This document shows positions 58,861-64,000 of a stretch of DNA of 64,000 bases, piece after piece. Under the pieces are notes generated by a model. That model was not told the DNA's origin and did no database searches. It was given only the letters and a program-made list of their open reading frames with translations. The stretch comes from Cocos nucifera (Eukaryota > Streptophyta > Magnoliopsida > Arecales > Arecaceae), in NCBI GenBank assembly GCA_006176705.1, contig QRFJ01004924.1, forward strand, positions 1 through 64,000, read 5' to 3'. Position 1 is the stretch's first letter. Each line of letters begins with the position of its first letter. The position numbers and the translations under genes were made by a program.

Positions 58861-60686
58861 GTTAGATATGTAATTTTGACTTGACCAAATTTATTTAGAA
58901 TTTTATTTTTAAAAATTAGCTCCCACTATTTTCTCGGATCCCTACACTCCCTCTGTAGAGATGCGAAAATCTCCATGATTAATGATTTCTAGTGGGTGGT
59001 GCGGTCTCACCAACTGACTCATCACCTCACCTAACAGTTATTGGTGATGGGTTAGCCAATGAGTGAACAACTCTTGTTCAATGATTCTCTAATCATGGTG
59101 CACCCAAACTTGGTCTCTAATTCATGAATCTCACCGTATCCGAAATATTGATCCACTCCTTAGTTAAGTCAGACCCACCATTTGCATAGACTGGGTTCCT
59201 AATTGAGTCTCTCACCGTATCCGAAATATTGAGCCCAACTCATCCTCCAGCCCATAGCATCCAATGCCTAATAGACATGGTTGCATCTTTCCGGTGCAAC
59301 TGAGCCACTGTATCCAGCCGAGAACAATCAACCCCGGGAAGGGCCCGCACATCTACAATGGTGGAAGACCTCAGACTTAATCTTTTCTTAGGGAGAATTG
59401 ATTCAGGTCTCATTAAACTAGACTTGGCTTAGTCATAACAATTATGACTAACCTAGTGGCATGGGTTAGCTCGGATTATTGACCACCTCAGATCAGAACT
59501 GTGTCAACAGATATGGCCAGGTAAGTGAGACCGGTGGAAGGAATATGCCATTAACTCGTACAAGAATGCATTCAGGTCGAGTAGCTTCCAATTAAAAACC
59601 AGTCGGTCGTATGTGCCAAACTTACCTTAGACACCAAATTGTTGAGTCAGAACCAATTGGGTTAGCCTACAATCCAGACTCTAACCTCTGAGCCTAATTA
59701 GGTCTTGCTTGATCGTGACTCGATCTTGACCCAGACTTAATCCTATTAGGCTGGTCAATTTAAGCATTGTTGATCCCATCTAACCAACTCTTGATTCGGT
59801 TTGATCAACCGCTTAGACCTAATTGAGCTACCCAAGCCCGAACCCAGTATTATGAATATGTCTTAGATCTGAAATTCTCAATTTTAGACCTAATTAATAT
59901 TCCATAAACTTAATTCTTAATTAAGTAGGGTTCATAAACAAAATATGCACAATAAATCCTAGGGTTTCAGGATCTAGGGTTTTGCAGAAAGTAAGTTTTG
60001 GGTTTCTGATTAAGGACGAACACGCAGCACCCCTACACATCATAAGAACACCCCATCGAATGGGAAGAGAGGGCCTTTAAACCCTTCTTCGTTCTTATGA
60101 CCGGACGGCCAAGAGGAACGCCTTAATCAGGAACATTCAATACTACAAAATAGTATCAGATCTATATCATATATCTCATATACAAAGTAGATCTAATCAT
60201 GGCATATTTTGCATACATCTCATGTATCGAATCATGCATATTTTTAGATCTAAATTATCTCATAATAATCTAAAAAATTAGATTTAAATTGATCTTATCA
60301 AAATAAATTCTAATCTAGACAACTATGTAGAACTATTCTACAACTAGTCTAGACATGCATCAATCATATCTCATATGATGTTTAAAATTAAATAATTTTT
60401 ATTTGCTATTTTTTAGATGTTATTATAACCATTATAATATCAAAAAATAGTAAATAAATAGATCTAAAATATGATTTAATCAAATTAAATTGAAAACATG
60501 CAAGACTATTCTATAGAACTATTCTATTCTAGAACTAGTCATGCATATCTTCTAATCTTAGATCCAAATCATTTAATTTTAATTTTTTCTGATTTCAGAT
60601 CTGATCACATCTCATGTGACATCTAAAATCAATTATTTTTTAATTAAAATAAATTTAAAATTAGATCTAAATATTTTTAGAACCAT
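58861..60686 (-). other. Long non-coding leader of the copia family A element
   Basis: About 1.8 kb between primer site and gag without open frames. 60130-60660 is rich in TAGATCTAA and ATCATATCTCATATGA words. Such long leaders are common in this type of element. Confidence 0.55.
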
Positions 60687-60699
60687 GGCTCTGATACCA
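60687..60699 (-). other. Primer-binding site (initiator Met tRNA) of copia family A
   Basis: Minus-strand TGGTATCAGAGCC, followed by ATGG, lies two bases after the 5' LTR end. It matches the initiator-Met tRNA 3' end exactly. Confidence 0.85.
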
Positions 60700-60701
60700 G
60701 T

Positions 60702-62979
60702 TGAAGGGAAAATCCTGATTTTTCGGTCCAGGTTCGTTCAGATCTGATCAGATCAAGAGATATATTTCAAAAATTTTTTTCTTTGATCTATATCAGATCT
60801 GAGATATTTTAGATCTAATTCTTATTATTTTAATAAATAAAATAAAATAAGATAAATTAAATCAAATTTAATTTACCTGATTTGGGTAATCCTATTACCC
60901 GTTGATGATCCTGTATGCAGCGGAAGGTTCTGGATCTAGCCACGCAAGCGCCTGGCCTCTACCGGTATCCACTCAGGCTGGATCTGGAGATCCTCTTCTT
61001 CTCTATCACATCTCCAAAAATTAGATCTGGATCTGATCTGGAGGATCTTCAAAACTCCTTTTGAAGATCAGCAGTCGTCCTTTGCAGCAGCGCAGCCTTC
61101 TTGCTTTTGATCGCCTTTCTTTGATCTGAATCGCACCAACCAAAAATCCAAAACTCCTTTTGGACGTGGAGAGGAGAGGGAGAAGGTGGTTTGGCATGGA
61201 GGAAGGAGGGGAGAGGCAGCCTTGGGGCATGGGGAAATTCTCAATCTCATTAATCTGAGTTGGGTACAGGGTCTTATTTATAGACTAGCTGTGATCCAAC
61301 TCCTCTTCTTCCCAACCAATCACAACCCTTTGTGAAATCAGATCTAAATCTGATTGGTGGGAATAGAGTCCCCTGGATTCCTCCTTAGAGGGTGCCTAAG
61401 ACCAGTCAAAGTTGGTTCTTAGAAGAACTCTAATTGGAATCCAAAAAGGAGATGGAGTCCTTGTCCAACAAGGACTCCTAGGCGCCTCCAACTTGGGCAC
61501 ACGCCTAGGGTGGCGTGCGCCCTCCTCCTTGCCAGGTTCTGGTAGGGGGACAGGCCCCCACCAGCTCTCCAATAGGTGCATGACATGTGGTCAAAAGTCA
61601 AAGTGTCAATGGTCAACGTTTGACCAGTCAAAGGTAGACTTTTGACCAAAGTCAAAGAACAAGAAATGGCAGGTGACCAAAAATGGCAGGTAATGTCTTA
61701 CAAAATAAGACAACCTTTTCTGACTTGGACAACCTCCAGTCAGACCATATGAAGGCCTCTGATTGAGCACAAACTCCTTTGGCTCAGACAGGACAACTTA
61801 TTTATGATAGTAAAAGAAGAACGTTAGGTTCAATCGAGTGCTAGCACGATTTTCTTGAACCTAATTGAATCTCATTCAGATCAATTGAACTAGATCAGTT
61901 CAATTGATGATCACCAGATTCAAACCCTTGTTTGTGTGACCCAGTTAGGTTCAGTTCTGTATGGTAATGGGATATGTCATGATCTCTATCATCGACATCA
62001 TCGAAACTCCTTTCGATGGATCAGAACTCTTCTGATTCGAACAGCTAGAATGATCGATCATCTAAATCATTCTAATTGCTCCCAAAATCCACCAGTGACA
62101 CCTAGCAGTATATGGTGGCAACCCATCAGAGCTGAATGCGAACCTCTTGGTGCAGCTACCTGTGTGATTAAGTTCTTCTATCTTGAGCCCCGATCAGATT
62201 AGGGTTAAGGTGAACTCGTCAAACCCTAGTCTCTGTCATATGATGTAATCATTCGATTCGAGTCCAATGTGAAAATCTAAATAGAAACTCTTTCTATTAT
62301 TTCACTCTGCCATGGCCATGGGCTTCTGGACTTGATTCTCATGATTATCATAGGGCTGCTCCTCTACCACCGAGGTAGATAGATTCCATCTTGATGCCAT
62401 CCAGTTCCTACAATGAACATGCTATAGCCAACATACACCTCAGGGTTCCATATGGCTAGGAGACCGAGTAATGGTGTAGTCAAACTATAACACCCTCAAG
62501 GTGAACTGCCGATGCACCTCAGGTCAAAGAACCAGACACACTACTGCAGCATCGAGTCAGTCATTGACGAGAAGGTAGACTCCCTAATGACTACTCGAGG
62601 TGGTCACGCTCAGTGCCCTCGTTCTCTAACGAGTACCTGTACTCTCGCTCCGGTATCTCCACACTGTAGACTCAAGACTCAACTACTAAAGATAAGCGAT
62701 TGTACACCAACCTTCCAAATCAATCACCATCCTCGTGATGATCCTATGGTCGGGAGCATTTTATGAGTTAATAATGATTATTCATGTCTTAAATTTTCAA
62801 CTCTTGAAAATATGAATTATCATTACCATTAACTCAAAGGATGTATCACAGATACTAAATACACATATGTGATAGAAAATAATCTATTTTATTGATTTTA
62901 GTCAAAATTATAATTTTGCCCTTAGAAGTGTATTACAAGTGTCAGCCAATTCTGGCTTCTAGGGTGCATATATCTAACA
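60702..62979 (-). repeat. 5' LTR of copia family A (2.28 kb)
   Basis: On the minus strand it starts TGTTAGATATATGCACCC and ends TTTTCCCTTCA. A TATA box (TATAAATA) lies at 61282-61275. The LTR is nearly identical to the solo LTR at 18592-20872. Confidence 0.88.
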
Positions 62980-62984
62980 AAGGA

Positions 62985-64000
62985 CTCATGCCAATTGACC
63001 TATTAATAGAGCTATTATATGCAAATTCAGCTCGGGGTAATTAAAGATCCCAGTTATCCATATGTTCTCCAATCAAGCAACGCAATAAATTTTTAAGACT
63101 CTTATTGACCACTTCAGTCTGACCATCTATTTATGGGTGAAAGATCGAAGAAAATTTCAGTTTTGTGCCTAGAAGGTACCATAGGGTTTTCCAAAAGTAG
63201 CTTATGAATCTAACATCCTTATCAGACATGGTGGTTTTGGATAATCCATGCAATTTAATAATCTCATCAAAGTATATTTTGGTTGCTTTCGAAGCGTTCG
63301 ACGTTTGGCAATAGGGCAAAAAATGGGCCATTTTTGAAAACCTATCTACAACCACTAGAACTAAATCATGCTTCCTAATTGTCTTAGGTAAGCCTAGAAT
63401 AAAATCCATGCTAACATCTTGCTAAGGACAGTTTGGTATAGGTAAGGGTGTGTATAGGCCTGTGTTCTATTTTCTTTGCTTGGCCATGGCACACGTTCTA
63501 CACTAGGCAACAATTCAAGCGACATCTCTTTTCAGACTTGGCCAAAAGAACTAAATTTCTACCAATTCTATGGTTTTATTCCTACTAAAGTGTTTAGCTA
63601 ATCCTCCAGCGTGTAGTTCCCAAACTAGAAAATCTCTTAAAGATGTACGAGAAACACACAGCCTAGCTCCTCTAAACAAGTAACTATCCTGAAGGGTATA
63701 TTCATTGTTTTCTCTAGATGGTCCTTTTCATAAAATGGTAAGTATACTGCCAAAATCTGGATACTCCTCATAATCTTCTTTAATCTTATCAAAACCAACA
63801 ACCTCTATACTAATTATGGACAACAAAGTATGACGACGACTTAGGGCATCAGCAGTGCGATTCTCTTCACCCGCACGGTGTTTCAAAACAAAAGTATAGG
63901 CTTGTAAAAGCTCAACCCACCTACCATGTCTATGATTCAATTTTTTTTAGAAATTCAGGAATCAGAGGGCTTCATGATCTGAGTATAAAATAAATTCTTG
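62985..64000 (-). pseudogene. Ty3/gypsy RNase H and integrase, running off the right edge
   Basis: From high to low coordinate, the RNase H end is NHRHGRWVELLQAYTFVLKHRAGEENRTADALSRR (63940-63830). The integrase zinc-binding region (broken) follows near 63650-63480. The integrase core is MDFILGLPKTIRKHDLVLVVVDRFSKMAHFLPY (63409-63310), with DKDVRFISYFWKTL and GTKLKFSSIFHP. It continues with INGQTEVVNKSLKNLLRC-like sequence to the copia insertion at 62984. Stops occur near 63130 and 63420. The rest of pol, gag and the 5' LTR lie outside the window. Confidence 0.75.

Larger units (their letters stand above)
54235..62979 (-). mobile_element. Copia family A element, internally deleted, with AAGGA target duplication
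   Basis: It is flanked by AAGGA at 54230-54234 and 62980-62984. The 5' LTR is complete (60702-62979), followed by a primer site and leader, gag (about 58860-58307), an open gag-PR-INT frame (58306-56708), and RT up to about 55808. There the RT joins directly to the middle of the 3' LTR (54235-55807), so the end of pol, the polypurine tract and the first 0.7 kb of that LTR are missing. It is inserted in a gypsy pol gene. Confidence 0.88.

Overview
This is nuclear DNA of a flowering plant. It contains spliced exons, LTR retrotransposons with initiator-Met primer sites, CACTA and hAT DNA transposons, MITEs and microsatellites. There are no operons and no rRNA or tRNA genes that I can see. The palindromic TE families and dense nesting would suit a large-genome monocot such as a palm, but that is a guess from texture and not a species call.

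One host gene can be read across the window on the minus strand. Exon 1 (49125-49380) encodes an organelle-targeted N-terminus. It ends in a phase-1 donor exactly where plant class I release-factor-like (ICT1/ArfB-type) proteins continue with a D-H-V sequence and the GGQ motif. The GGQ exon and the remaining exons lie at 4009-2461. That makes intron 1 about 45.1 kb, filled almost entirely by transposable elements. Exon 1 is clean, but exon 2 and exons 4-7 each carry small indels relative to the family reading frame and exon 3 is hard to read, so this copy is probably a decayed or broken gene. A possible convergent plus-strand gene ends at the left edge (1-835).

The TE layers inside intron 1, from low to high coordinate, are as follows. 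A hAT element (about 5091-12610) is split by a gag-only LTR element (6489-11797). A second copy of the hAT 3' part (about 12826-21560) is split by a Ty1/copia element (13815-21311, TSD TATAT), whose leader holds a 2.28 kb solo LTR of family A (18592-20872, TSD GGTAG). A CACTA element (to 35552) is split by a gag-only copia-type element of family B (25062-30771, TSD TGTGG), whose 3' LTR is split by another family A solo LTR (25315-27561, TSD GGATT). An odd LTR-like unit with a 57-bp tandem array and a large palindrome follows (35840-36598, TSD GTACT). Then come two related GA/CT-rich non-autonomous elements (about 36604-37560 and 39251-40109), a second family B element in the opposite orientation (40481-43924), a small hAT-type element with an 8-bp TSD (44994-45476), and a 405-bp fold-back MITE (46892-47296).

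Upstream of exon 1 lies a Ty3 gag fragment (about 50050-51895). A Ty3/gypsy element follows, running off the right edge (about 52250-54234 plus 62985-64000). It is split by a family A copia element (54235-62979, TSD AAGGA) that keeps a 532-codon open gag-protease-integrase frame but has lost the end of pol and the start of its 3' LTR.

No CRISPR array, operon, RNA gene or new enzymatic system was seen. The most interesting content is the gene with a TE-bloated 45 kb intron, its pattern of decay, the gag-only element families and the structure of the nest.
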